Under the pieces are notes generated by a model. The model searched no databases. It was not told the origin of the DNA and saw only the letters and a list, made by a program, of their open reading frames with translations. A program made the translations under genes and the position numbers. DNA of 64,000 nucleotides from Peronospora farinosa (taxonomy: Eukaryota > Oomycota > Peronosporomycetes > Peronosporales > Peronosporaceae): contig CANTFK010000159.1 of the NCBI GenBank assembly GCA_947646735.1, forward strand, positions 154,788 through 218,787, read 5' to 3'. Shown here piece after piece: positions 10,434-21,900 of this stretch. Each line of letters begins with the position of its first letter. Position 1 is the stretch's first letter.

Positions 10434-11354
10434 ATGTTTTCTATACGTCCGATCCGTCCCTCTTTTTCGTCGTCTTTCCGTCGTCCGATTACCCGTTACT
10501 TTTCTTCTAAAGGTTCATCACTTTATTTCGTTCTCTCTCTTTTTTATTCACACTAAAAAACGTCATTTTTCATCTCTACAGCCGAGTATGAAAACATTCG
10601 CACGGAAGTTCGGGGGAAAGTCGCCATCATTACGTTACACCGTCCCAAAGCACTTAATGCTTTATGCAGTCCCCTTATTGAAGAACTCAATGGTGCAGCT
10701 CATGCCTTTGATGCTGATCGCAATATTGGTGCCATTGTTATCACTGGTAGTGACAAGGCGTTTGCAGCTGGTGCGGACATTAAAGAAATGGCATCCAAGA
10801 GTTTTGTGGACGTCTACAGCAGCAATATGTTTTCTAATTGGGGAGACATTACTCAGATATCCAAGCCTGTGATTGCTGCTGTTAATGGCTACGCACTTGG
10901 TGGTGGCTGTGAGCTCGCCATGCTCTGTGACCTCATTATCGCCGGAGACTCGGCCAAGTTCGGCCAGCCAGAGATCACCCTGGGCACGATTCCAGGCTGC
11001 GGTGGCACCCAAAGACTGATACGGGCTGTCGGCAAGGCTAAAGCCATGGAGATGATTCTCACGGGCAATATGATTGACGCTCAGCAGGCTGAACGCGACG
11101 GCCTCGTGGCCCGTGTCGTGCCGGCCGATCAGCTGCTAGACGAGGCACTGAAGACGGCCAACAAAATTGCCAATTTCTCACAGCCGGTGGTCAAGATGGC
11201 CAAGGAGGCCGTGAACGCCGCCTATGAGCAATCCCTGCAAGAAGGACTCAAGTACGAGAGCCGTCTCTTTTGGAGCTCGTTTGCCACGAAGGACCAGAAG
11301 GAGGGCATGGCCGCCTTCGTGGAGAAGCGTAAGGCTGACTTCAATAACGAGTAA
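10434..11354 (+). CDS. ECHS1: Mitochondrial short-chain enoyl-CoA hydratase (2 exons)
   Basis: Exon 1 is 10434-10512 and exon 2 is 10582-11354 (69 bp intron), giving 283 residues. The first 26 residues ([20 protein letters not shown], then RYFSS) are basic, Ser/Arg-rich and lack acids, as expected of a mitochondrial targeting peptide. The crotonase fold follows: [23 protein letters not shown] (oxyanion-hole region), GGGCELA with the first catalytic Glu (about residue 137), [18 protein letters not shown] with the second catalytic Glu (about 157), and the terminal [10 protein letters not shown]. The enzyme hydrates short trans-2-enoyl-CoAs in beta-oxidation and valine breakdown. Length and motifs match animal ECHS1 closely. 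The gene is divergent from RPAP2. Confidence 0.96.
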
Positions 11355-11657
11355 ACACCGACTGCTAATCGTGTCCACTGCCGTGGAAATTTGTGGAAGT
11401 GAGCTCAAGAGATTAAAATCAAAGCAAAAACATGATTGAAATCCACTTGTATCTATTTAGCTATTGCAAACTGCAGTCTCCATCACGACATGGGCAACAA
11501 GAGTAACGGTTATGACCGACACCATGCTCAATGTGTCATCATGCCCGTCGTCTAAAGCTCGCGCAATAGCTACAAGCTTCTTTAAAAGAGCTTCTAAGGC
11601 TGTCGCTACAGACCGAGCACAATGGTGCTCGCCATGAGAACATCCGTCAGCATCTCT
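11355..11657. other. Intergenic, convergent 3' ends
   Basis: The 303 bases between the ECHS1 stop and the poly(A) polymerase stop hold two facing 3' untranslated regions. No gene is visible. Confidence 0.5.
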
Positions 11658-14008
11658 TCACGTACCTTTACTTTTTTTAGATGAGCTCTCTGTCGGACTA
11701 ATACCTGCTACCGTCTTGTTCGTGCCATTCATCACGTAGGTGTAGTCGCTAGCATCGCCACTGTCGCGCTTCTTCTTCTTGGAGAGCTTCGTGTTTGGCG
11801 ACCTCTTTCGCAAATGCTTACTATCGCTCTCACCACATTCCACAAACTCAAAGACCCATTCAGGGATCTCTGCCCGCGTTACATGATCGATTTGCATGTC
11901 CATTCCACCGTGACGGGCCTCCCACTGATCCGTGTAAAACGCGAAATCACGAATCACGCTCGTCAAGTTTATACTATGAGTCGCGCCAGTCACTGGAACT
12001 ATTTCTGGGGCAGTAAAGCCTAGCCCGATAAACAGCCACGACGTATGCACCTCACATTTTGATGAGCTCTTAGGACATGTATCCTTTGTCTCAATAAAGT
12101 CAAAGAAGCGGCCAAATGGGTATATTCGCAAATTCGGGAGTGCTTCCAATCTAAATAGAACAGCGAAAAAGTCAATAAACGCCACGAGGCAATTGACATG
12201 ACCACATTAAGCGTTAACAGCACTCCAGTTATGCATACAAAATAACCCTGACTTTTGTATCAGACTTCGGATAAGACCGAAACGTACCGAAGGAACAACT
12301 GCCGCAGTCTTGACACAACCCAACCAAACCAACCGTCAAAGTCTTCAGCACTATTCGCCATTATCTGAACACGAAGAAAGTGTTTTGACCTAGATATTGA
12401 CACAATAACAAGAGAAAAAAGTCACAAAAAGAGTCTACGTGAGGGTGAGGAGAACCTCGACAAAAATGGAAAGACCAAGCAGGGATCACAGACAAAATTG
12501 AAACCTTTGGAAAAACTTTGGAGGTACGAACAGCTTTGCCCACGATGTTTTCTGCACACGCTAATGTCAGCAACAGAGTAAAGTATACGCAATAAAAACA
12601 CCAAAGTCTCCTACCTTGGTCTCAATCTCTAGAGTCCGATCAAACCCCTTCCCAAACTCTGACTTCAGAATGTGGAGGGTCGAAGCCATCACATTATACG
12701 ATGAGTTTATCGCCGGGTATGCGGGCGTAATGATTGGCATCAAGTGCAATCGGTCGCGCACATTAATTTTAGGATTCCATCCCTAACACAAATCAATCAA
12801 ACCAAATGTTAGTCCTTAACAATGCACGTACTGCGGACACTTTGGCGACGCATGAGGCGACACTTTGAAACGTCGCGTCGGTATCCGGAGAAACAAAAAG
12901 AATTGCATCACCGAGAAGCCAAGATTCAGCGGGTTATCAACCCGGTCGACCATGATCGGATTTGGCCACGTCCACATCTGGTATATCCTGAAAAAGCGTG
13001 CGAGCAACGACGCCGGCAGCAAATTCGGATAGAACTGGCAGATCCGAGCGACTAGAATGGCCCAGTTGACACCGCCGAGAAAGCCTAACACATTCGAGTA
13101 GATCCCTCGCATCTGCTGAAACGCGCATTGGTCACACAAGAGCAAAGCCTACTCCAATACGTCTTTACCCACGTACTCTTGCCCAATGCTTGACGGCAAT
13201 CAATGTCGTCCGGAATGTGTCTGGGTTCGGCACGAGCTGCAAGATCCGTTCCGTAACACGCACCCCATTACAGCTTCGCACCGAGGTTTCGTCCAGTCCT
13301 TTCAAGTACCGATCGTCCAGTATGTCGAGGTCTTTTGGGATCGAATCCAGATCCAGTGACACAAAAAGCAGATCCACTGGAATCCCGTCCACTTTCATCT
13401 TGATCACAGGTACGAACCTATATACAAAACATCAACTTGTCAAATTCAAATATCATCTCACTTTAGTAATTACATACGCGTCACTGATGACGCGCAGCCC
13501 CGTGACATTAGGTGACGTCTCCAGTAGAATCGGTGCCTTGTCAAAGAAACTCGCCTGTGTGCAGTGTCGAGGCGCAATGCACAATCTGGTCATAACATAA
13601 CGCCCATCAGCATTGTAAAGTATTGTAGCATACTAATGGTCACTTGTTACGTGTCAATGTCGGCCTCTCGACTCTGCACACCAAGGCGATAGGAGCCAAA
13701 CGTGCGTAGCTGCAGTTGCGGCTGTGGGCGCTTTGAGGTCGTCTCGTACTCATGGAGTGCGTATTCCTGTAGCACATGATGCAATCTTTTAAGTACGCGC
13801 CCTCGTTGGGCTAGGCGTTCTTCTGTCTCGTACAGGCCGCAGGAACTAACAAAATGGGTACATATCGTCATTTATGAACTAAACAAAGCTTCTAGAAGGC
13901 AGTAGAGAGAAAGAGAGATAGCAATACATACTGTAGCGTCTGCAGTAGCTCCTCATTAAGACGTTTATCTTCGTCCGAAGGTCCAGCAGTGGACAGCGGC
14001 GTCATCAT
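11658..14008 (-). CDS. Canonical poly(A) polymerase (9 exons)
   Basis: Nine minus-strand exons: 14008-13932, 13845-13651, 13585-13478, 13417-13177, 13115-12912, 12782-12615, 12551-12505, 12389-12288 and 12150-11658, all in phase, giving 544 residues. The catalytic nucleotidyltransferase core reads FGSYRLGVQSREADID (metal-binding DxD), then LCIAPRH, then VDLLFVSLD with the third aspartate. The central domain follows (SCNGVRVTERILQLVPN, IYSNVLGFLGGVNWAILVAR, WTWPNPI, LMPIITPAYPAINSSYNV), then the RNA-binding C-terminal domain and a Lys/Ser-rich nuclear tail (KLSKKKKRDS). The enzyme adds poly(A) to mRNA 3' ends within the CPSF machinery. A 47 bp exon (12551-12505, KTSWAKLFVPPKFFQR) would be missed by a simple frame scan. 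The N-terminus is shorter than in animals, so a further 5' exon is possible. Confidence 0.93.
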
Positions 14009-14323
14009 AGCTACTTGACGGATGGACGTCACTAAAGTGTTTGTTACAAAAGAATGACACACGCTAGTGAACCCAACCTGGCTATGTACAGAACAATTAA
14101 ATTCACTAAATTTGGAAATTGTTCAGGATAAAGTATTATTAGCAGCACCACCCCCCCTCTCGCAGAGCCACCGAAAGACGCATTCAAATTTATTGTACAG
14201 CAAAAGAGCGAATTTGGCAAAGTGTGATCACATATTTTCGGTTAAAACCGAAATGGTCAATATTGATGAATCGCGATCCCGCAGAAGAAGTTTCGAGACG
14301 ATTGCAAATGGGATGGAAAACAG
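14009..14323. other. Intergenic edge of the transposon island
   Basis: These 315 bases lie between the poly(A) polymerase start and the first LTR-like sequence. They should hold the poly(A) polymerase promoter on the minus strand. A short inverted repeat, TTTCGGTTAAAACCGAAA, lies at about 14235-14252. No gene is visible. Confidence 0.5.
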
Positions 14324-15046
14324 TGTGGTGGAGTTCGCAGTTCTATGTGAAGTTAACTATGGCCTAGAACTACGCAATTGCGATCTCCGGTATTTTGGAT
14401 GGCGATCCGCGTGAACGCGATCGCTAAGAAGGAGGATTGGTACATCCAAGTATGTGGAAGACGGTCTGGTGTGGATCACGTCGCTATGGAAGACTGGAAT
14501 GAGGTGGACATGACATGTCATATAGATTCATATAGATGGACCATTTCACATGACCCGAGGAACGGTGAAGAGGACAAGTCGTGATCAGGCGGACCGCGAT
14601 CCGATACTACTTATTAGTACCGCGATCCGATACTAAAATGGTATTAGATCCGATCGAGGTAGCGATCCAGATCGCGGCGATATTGGAGTGGACCATATTA
14701 CAAGATCTGATTTTTCCGAAAGGGTGATACGTGGCAATAGATCCTGAGCTACAGATAGGCAAGATCATAGGATTGGTAGTTGATTGGTTAACATTAAAGA
14801 GAGCTCAATTTGCTTCTAAGTACACGTGTCGACTTCTCTATTCCGGGCAGTATATTTGGCCTCAAGACGCCAAGAATATCGACTACAAGTGCACCCTGGA
14901 TTGTTTGGCCAGGTAAAGGAATTCTCAACACAACAACTCATCTGCAATCGGACGCAGAAATACAAGTAAGGGCAAGGCAAGCAAGTGCAAGACGAATTAA
15001 GTGGTCAGAAGGTTCTGCTCAAGTGGTCAGAAAATTCAAGCTTCGC
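14324..15046. repeat. Left part of a diverged Gypsy-type LTR, split by the outer Gypsy element
   Basis: The sequence begins TGTGGTGGAG at 14324, and its other end is CCACTCCACCACA at 35355-35367, so TGTGGTGGAG and CTCCACCACA form the inverted LTR ends. The interior has phrases that echo the outer Gypsy LTR in the same order (a TTTGGC...AAGTGC...CCAGG block, and in the right part AACCCGCC...GACGGGTA...AAGGTGAG). It is therefore a related but older LTR, apparently solo. No target duplication is obvious around it (AACAG versus TTGTC), so its outer limits are approximate. Confidence 0.6.
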
Positions 15047-16214
15047 TGTGGTGAAGTGCTGTTTTTGCGATATGGGGACCCCATAATCCAGTTGGATTCG
15101 GAGTATAGACCGTGGGTCAGGGACAGGAGACCAGAGAGACAGGGGCCTCGAAGGGGAGCGACCGTTGGCGGAGAACAATCTGCAGGACCCACAGAAGAAA
15201 AATCAGTATCAAGGTACCGGTGAACCGGTGCCGAAGGGAGTGGACCATGTCTTTCCATTGATCGACCCGGCCCCTCGTTGGTAGGCCCAGGCCCCTCATC
15301 GGTCGACCTGGGTCCCTCAGTGGTCAACCCGGTCCCTCAGTGGTCGACCCGGTCCCTCATTGGTCGACCCAATCCCTCATCGGTAGATCTGGATCCCTCA
15401 GTGGTCGACCTGGGTCCCTCAGTGGTCGACCCGGTCCCTCAGTTGGTCGACCCGGTCCCTTATCGGTCGACCCGGTCCCTCATTGGTCGACCTGGGTCCC
15501 TCGTCGGTCGACCTCGGCTCCTCGGGGTTCAGCCACTCCTGACCAGTTAACACAAGGATCAGACCAGTCGACGCAAGGAATCAGAGCTTCAGGCAAGGAT
15601 AGAGTAAAGGAGTTAAAAGGATAGGACTATATCAAATACTACTCAATTTGCGATCTACGTGGCACGACTCCGTCACCCAAGAAGAACTTGCTCTAAGCTA
15701 CTCACTGTTTCAGGAAGGGATATATTTTGGCTCCCCGTCGAAGACAGTTGTGTAGCGAAGTTCAAGTGCGAATAGAGCTCCAGGATATATTTGGCCTGTG
15801 AGATCGTTCGAGTAGCAACAACCCCCAAGACCCGCTATCGGAAGCGGCCTCCCTTACCTCACGATCCGGAAGCAAAGTAAAGGTCAGGCGGTTGATAAGA
15901 AGGAAAAGGCCAGGGATAAGCTCCCTGAAGAAATTTGGCTCCAAGTCCACTCTCGACAAGGTCTATCGAGTGGCCACCTACCGGCCCACCGAGTGAAGCA
16001 TATTTACTCGAGGCCCCCCAGGTCTACCTCCCTCAAGGCAGACGTCTACATCTTCACCAAGTCCTCCGAAGAGTGCAACCCGCCAGCCGACGGGTATACA
16101 AGGTGAGAGAAGGTCCATACGCGGCATCGGGGTATCCCCTACGACAGTCGTCAATCCGGAACAGTGAGTGGTTAGGGATCTCTTCATACAGTTTTGATAA
16201 CCCACTCCACCACA
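15047..16214 (+). repeat. 5' LTR of outer Gypsy
   Basis: This 1168 bp LTR begins TGTGGTGAAG and ends CCACTCCACCACA. It matches 26057-26608 joined to 34446-35082 with roughly a dozen substitutions, one 1 bp indel, and one tandem-array unit more in the 3' copy. The divergence is near 1 percent by eye. Confidence 0.92.
15255..15535. repeat. Tandem array of about 20-21 bp units with GGTCGACC palindromes (LTR)
   Basis: About 14 degenerate copies of GGTCCCTCAGTGGTCGACCC lie inside the LTR. Most units keep the perfect palindrome GGTCGACC or a one-base variant. The homologous array in the 3' LTR spans about 26265-26555 and has one more unit. Two stray related units lie at about 23900-23945, just after the pol region. 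Confidence 0.9.
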
Positions 16215-18650
16215 ATGGTGCGCGTGCCCGGATCTTCGGAAGACGCGGGGGTTCACCGCGAGTCCCAAGACAATAAAGATGTTCATGTCAAGAAGGAGCA
16301 CAAGACCGAAGAGCCACTGGAAGACCGATCGCCAGTGACTCAAGAAGAAACAAACAAAGGATCGAAGGACCGACCGAGCCTTGGGAGGGGCCCGGTCAAC
16401 ATGGTCGAGGTTGAACTTATTGAGGAGAAACCTAAATACCCTCCCTATTTCCTCGTAGAGGACACCTTGGGTCATGATTCCTATCACGATCCAGAGGACC
16501 ATCAGTCGACGGTAAAATCGAGAGGCTAAGGTCCCCGAACAAACAAAAAACAAAGATCATGCAGTCCAAGCCGACAAAGTTCCGGATGAAGGCACCCGGA
16601 AACACCAAGTCGATAGGCCCCTAGAAGTCAGGACTGGCATCATGGTCAGACGCTGACGTCACGAGGGCCTACCACCAACGAAAGCTGAACGCGTTCCTGG
16701 AGAGCAACCCCGTCGCGAAGACCCTGGAGATCCGGCAGTTGGGTCATTACTGGGCCGGTGTCGACCCTACCACGGAACCAAACCATCACGGACGCGATCA
16801 CTGCGCTGGTCAATTTTCTTCGTGAAGCGAACATGGTCGCTGGACGGTTCGATCCGAACGACCTGCTGTCCCTGGGATTCGACAGAATCACAAAGACGCT
16901 AGAACATATACACAAGCGTCTGTCGATCCTGGTGGGTACCACACCAGCAACGGAACACCCTCCTCTGGCGACACCTACACACACAAACACGGTCCAAGGA
17001 AAGCCAGATGACGCTTCAAGACATCATGGTATATCCTCGCATGTACGGAGCCGCCGGCCACCCAGGGGCGAACCAAGGCCCATCCCAATACCTGACGTCA
17101 AGCGGCCAAATGGCAAAAGCTCCGTGGTCCCCAGGATCGTCCTCGACTGGATCAGTCACTAGGATGTCCCTGGGCCCTACTGGGGCGGCGCTGCTCCAGT
17201 CCCGAGCGCGCAGCGCGGAGCAGGAACCACGTGGTCTCGAAACGGCGACGCGTGCCAAAAATGAAACTCATTCCGATTTTCAGCCGATGGAAAATCGGCA
17301 AGAGAGAAAAATGGAATTTGCTCTGCCCCGTGACGAAGATGCTGGGGGGGGCCCGGTAGGTGATCTGCAGACCCTCTTCGACGCGGCGATGGAAAGATTT
17401 TTTGAATGAACGCCAAGTACCGCGGGAACACCCTAACGGGAGTGTAGCAGGAGGAAGACAAGAGGCGCAAAGGACGACCGCTCAACATGACCAGAACCCA
17501 GGCATACAAATGCCAAGAGGCCACACGATGACCGGCGTCGATATGGAATCCGTCGGTTCTTGTGAGTTCGACCTGACAGTATGGATTTGAGGGAACCTCA
17601 GTCGATGATGGCGAACGCAGCGCTGGGACAGATGCCAAATATGGTCCCTCGCATCAAACTCTCGGCGACCTCGGACCTTAAAGAATTTCATGGAAGAGAC
17701 CAAGACGAAGACAGAGCGCGCAGCTGGGTATCGACGGTCAAGACAGCATTCATAAGAGACCAAGCACCAGATGATGAACGATGTCTCGTTTTTGGAGGAT
17801 TGCTGACTGGACCGGCACAGGATTGGTACCTTCAACTGTGTCGCTCAGTCCGAGGAAACTGGAAGGATTTAATCCAAGAGTTCATGATTCGGTTCTGTGG
17901 CATGGGGAAACCTGTCGCCCGCCAGTACTACCATAAAAAAGGTCGGAAGAGACCCCGCTGGATTATCTGTACCGCCTGAATGTGCTAGGACTTAGGGCGA
18001 AGATGAAGATTAAGGATGGGTCGCCAAAGGTTTTGAAGGATCATGTCGATCACTACATTTTGACGGTGGACGACCCGGAGATAGCAGACAAGTTGACTAT
18101 GTTGCGTCTGGAGGATGTGGAAGAATTGGAGGAAGTATTGACAGCATGTCAGCGGACTAAGGCACGACGAGGCAAGATGTTGTTTGGATCAAGCAAGTTT
18201 CGTCAGAAGGCACCGGCACTACCATACAGGCCGAGAGATATGAATCTCCGCTCCATACATGCAGTACGGGCGCCCCTGGAAGACTCGAGCTCTGGAGACT
18301 CCAGCCCAGACTCTTCAGAGAACGAAGGAGATCTAAGGCAAGTCTACCTTATGGAGAAAGAAGCAGGGAGGGACCCAAGTGTGAGGTTCTCAAAGAATCT
18401 ACCGACCAGGGAGGCCGACCAACATCACCAGGCAGTGGACCAGCGACCCTGCCCATCATCAGCGACCCCAAATAAGAGATGTGCTTATTGCGGGTCCAAG
18501 AGACATGGAGATCTGAATTGATGGAAAAGATTGACCTGCGACCGCTGTGGAAGGAAAGGTCACCCGTCTGATCGCCGCCTGTTCGTATGCCGGGGTTTTG
18601 GAGAGATTCACGAGATTGGGAAGTGCCAGATGGAGGAGTTCTACAATTTG
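16215..18650 (+). pseudogene. Decayed gag of outer Gypsy
   Basis: Gag-like coding sequence is spread over several frames: 16215-16529 (N-terminal acidic part), 16640-16800 and 16758-17162, 17008-17409, 17581-17940 and 17982-18521. The 17581 piece holds the capsid-like core (VFGGLLTGPAQDWYLQL, then WKDLIQEFMIRF), typical of retrotransposon gag. At 18480-18620 two Cys-rich knuckles appear (CAYCGSKRHGD, CDRCGRKGHPSD), broken by a TGA. A run of A near 17936 marks one frameshift. No intact protein can be made. The gag is recognisable by domain order ahead of the protease. Confidence 0.8.
16216..16231 (+). other. Probable primer binding site of outer Gypsy
   Basis: One base after the 5' LTR, TGGTGCGCGTGCCCGG has the form of a tRNA 3'-end complement: TGG for the CCA end, then discriminator, a 7-base acceptor strand and a 5-base T-stem strand. 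It overlaps the ATG at 16215 that starts the first gag-like frame. The tRNA species is not identified. Confidence 0.55.
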
Positions 18651-18914
18651 TTCTGTTAATGGTACAACCCAGCCAAGCATGCAGGGATGTTCCCGAAGAA
18701 ACCGAGAAGATGGCAAATTAGGACGCTCGCCAGGTTTGAATCTGGTACGAGCCGAGCGTCCTAACTGTTTTATCTTTGCATATGTGAAGAAACAGCCCAA
18801 GGAGGAGACGGGTATTCCAGTTAAGATTGGAAATATATCGAAGATTGGAAATTACCCTGTGGTCCATGTTGCTTCTTTGAATAAGCCTAACAATTTATTC
18901 GAGAAAATGCAGTA

Positions 18915-21900
18915 ATGGAGTTGGGCTTATTGCCAGGCGAGTCTAGGAGGTACTGGAAATACCACGCCCCTACTATATGGTTCAGTCAAACCAAAGCCTC
19001 TGGGAAGGTCAACAACGACCATGCAAATTTGTTGTTCGATACTGGTGCCGAGATACCCATCCTGGATATCGCCTTTTTTCGTAAGGTAGGTTGCCAAATT
19101 GATGAAAGTGAAAGGCAAGAATGCATTGGTATTGGGGAAGCCGTATACACCACGGAGGGACGCACTCGCATCAAGGTCACTCTGAATGGGAACTTGGTGT
19201 ACATCTTTAAAGGTGTGGGTAGGCCCTATGGTAGTCTAAGATGCAATTTTGGGGATGGACTCCATGGTCCCAGCCGGTATCCGGTTAGACTTGGCAGATG
19301 GAACTCTCTATCTCCCCGATGAAGTTCGAGTACAATTGACCGGGCGAAGGACGCTTTACAAATCCCGAGTATCAGATGTGAAGCTGGTTCGGAATGTACA
19401 GATATCCGTTGGAGAATGTACGGAAGTGCCTCTCAAAAGGTTGACCTCAGGACAGTGTAAATTGTGGGTCACGAGAGGCGAACGATGGGCGACCACCTTG
19501 ATCGAAGGGATAGGGCGTCGACAGATTTTGAAGATAACCAACATCATCCCTCGCCCCTTAACATTGCGCGAAGATATATGTGGTTGACCGGGGATCAAAT
19601 TCCGAGAACGCCAGGGTTTGTCTCGGTGGGCGCTCGAAGATATGCGGAATGGCTAAATCTGGCTTATGAATCTACCACTGACCAAGTCGACCATCAGGTC
19701 GACCAAACGGAAGAGGAAGAGGGGCCACTAGTGGAGAGACCAGAGTATAAGACTCCGTCACACATCTTACAGTAACCAGCGGCCCCAGCCCCAATGATGA
19801 ATATGACGCACCAACCGGTACCCGAAAGAGAAGAACAATCGTGCGAAGAGAAGGTGAATTGGCAGGGGGGGCCGCCCAGGAGCGGAGTGTAGCTAATGAA
19901 GACCTACCTGCAGTGATCACTACCGAGAAGAAGGAGGCCGAACTGGTAGACTTGTTACAGGCAGATGACCAGATGTGTTCTTTCAAGAGTGGGGAACTTT
20001 GGGCCGAGGACATAAGACCAGGATGGGCGGTCATACCGGAAGTAGACCCCTCATCCGAAGGCATTGCGCTAGAAGATATACAGATTCCTGATACAGATGG
20101 GAACACTCCTGAAGAGGTGGACCGGTTACAACAAATAATATGGAAGAATCGGCATCTGCTGATGGGTAAAGGTAACGCCTTACCCCCGGCCGCCCGAGGA
20201 GCAATATGCGATATCGATGTGGGGAACGCAAGGCCGATCGCGCAACGTGTACGGAAGGTGGCCTCTCAATTTAGAGAGAAGCTAGCCGACCTGATCAAGG
20301 GACTGTTATCGGCAAAGATCATTCAGCCTTCCACCTCGCCATGGGCCAGACCAATTGCGATTATCGTGAAGAAGAATGGGGTCGATATTCGATTGTGTAT
20401 CGACTATCGGTTGGTGAATGATCTCACCCAGCTTATGGTATACCCTATGCCGTTGATTAACGAATTACTGGAGGACTTGGACGGAGCTTTGTGGTACTGT
20501 TCTCTTGATATGGCGAGTGGTTCTTGGATCGTCAGTATGACCGAAAGGGCGAGACTAATCTCGGCCTTCGTCACGCCGCTGGGATTATTTGAATGGATTT
20601 GGATGTCTTTTGGGCTTAAGAATGCGCCTCAGATATATCAAAGGTTGCTGGATAATGCGTTATATGGATTTTTACGGATTTCGCCAGGGACTGCCACAGA
20701 GAAATCAGAGGATTTGTTCGCAACAGGGGAACCAGATGCAAAATCGGGTCCCTAAATATTGAGTCGACGTTCATACATTGACGATAAATTTGTTCCTGCC
20801 GAATCGTGGGACTTATTATGCCAGAAAGTGGAGCGGCTGCTAGACGTGTGTGACTATTGAAAGTGTCGGTCAGTGCCGTCAAGAGTACGTGGGGGTGTCG
20901 GAAGGTCGAGTACCTTGGACATCGAGTGTCCAAGGAGGGACAGAGAACCACCCAAAGGACCTTCAGTCTTGGGTCGACCTATCTCTACCGACAACGTTGA
21001 AGGCTAGGCAATTATATCTTCAAGGCCTTAATTACTACAGAAGATATATTGAAGATTATGCCGTATACACGTCGATCCTCTATGAACTGAGAGAGGTGGA
21101 TTTTCACGCGTGGAGGTGCAAATTAAAGGCTAACGATGAAGTGACGGCCAAGGAAGAAGACGAAGAAAAATGGTCGAAGGTACAAGTAGCGTTTGCCATG
21201 CTCAAGAACAAGAATGCTACGGGCCCATCCTACGACATTTCGACCCGGTTAGAGAGGCAGTTATTATTGTCTACGCAAGTGATTGGGCCATCTCGGCGTC
21301 GTTGGTGCAGAATTACGACGGCCTGTACATGCCAGTAATGTTCGCGAGCCGAACCCTCAAGTCAAACGAGTTGAACTATAGCACAGTAGAAAAGGAAGTG
21401 CTGGCGTTGTTACGAATATTGGAGACTTATTTCACGATATTGGTCACCCGACCCCTCAAGGTTCTGACGAGACATTCTACACTAGCCTGGCTAGTGAAGT
21501 CTTTGGGGTTGCAAGGCCGCTTGGGAAATTGATTCTGCTCTCTTGTCCCAGTGGACTTTGGAGATTGTAAAATGCAAGAAAGGCGAAGACCAGGTACTGG
21601 GGGCTTTAGCTGCAAGTATTACGCCTCGAGAAAATGTAGACTCAATTCTGTCGTCAATTGCTCCCAAGAAGCAATCCAGGCAGAAGGTCGACCTACCTAC
21701 GACCAGGAACGAAGAACTGTATGTGATGAGTTTCGATGGGTCGGCCCGGGTGAAGCAAGGAGGAGGTGCCTGCAGAGCTATGTGTGGAGACTTCCTGCAT
21801 GGACTATAGTCGCAGCTGCGTCGAGATATCTCGACAAGTCTACAGTGAATGAGGCTGAATATGAGGGCATGTTACTGAGATTTGACCTGTTGGAGCCAAC

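Noticed and set aside
15255..15535. CRISPR-like array
   Set aside because: Units are contiguous without unique spacers and sit in an LTR of a eukaryotic retrotransposon.
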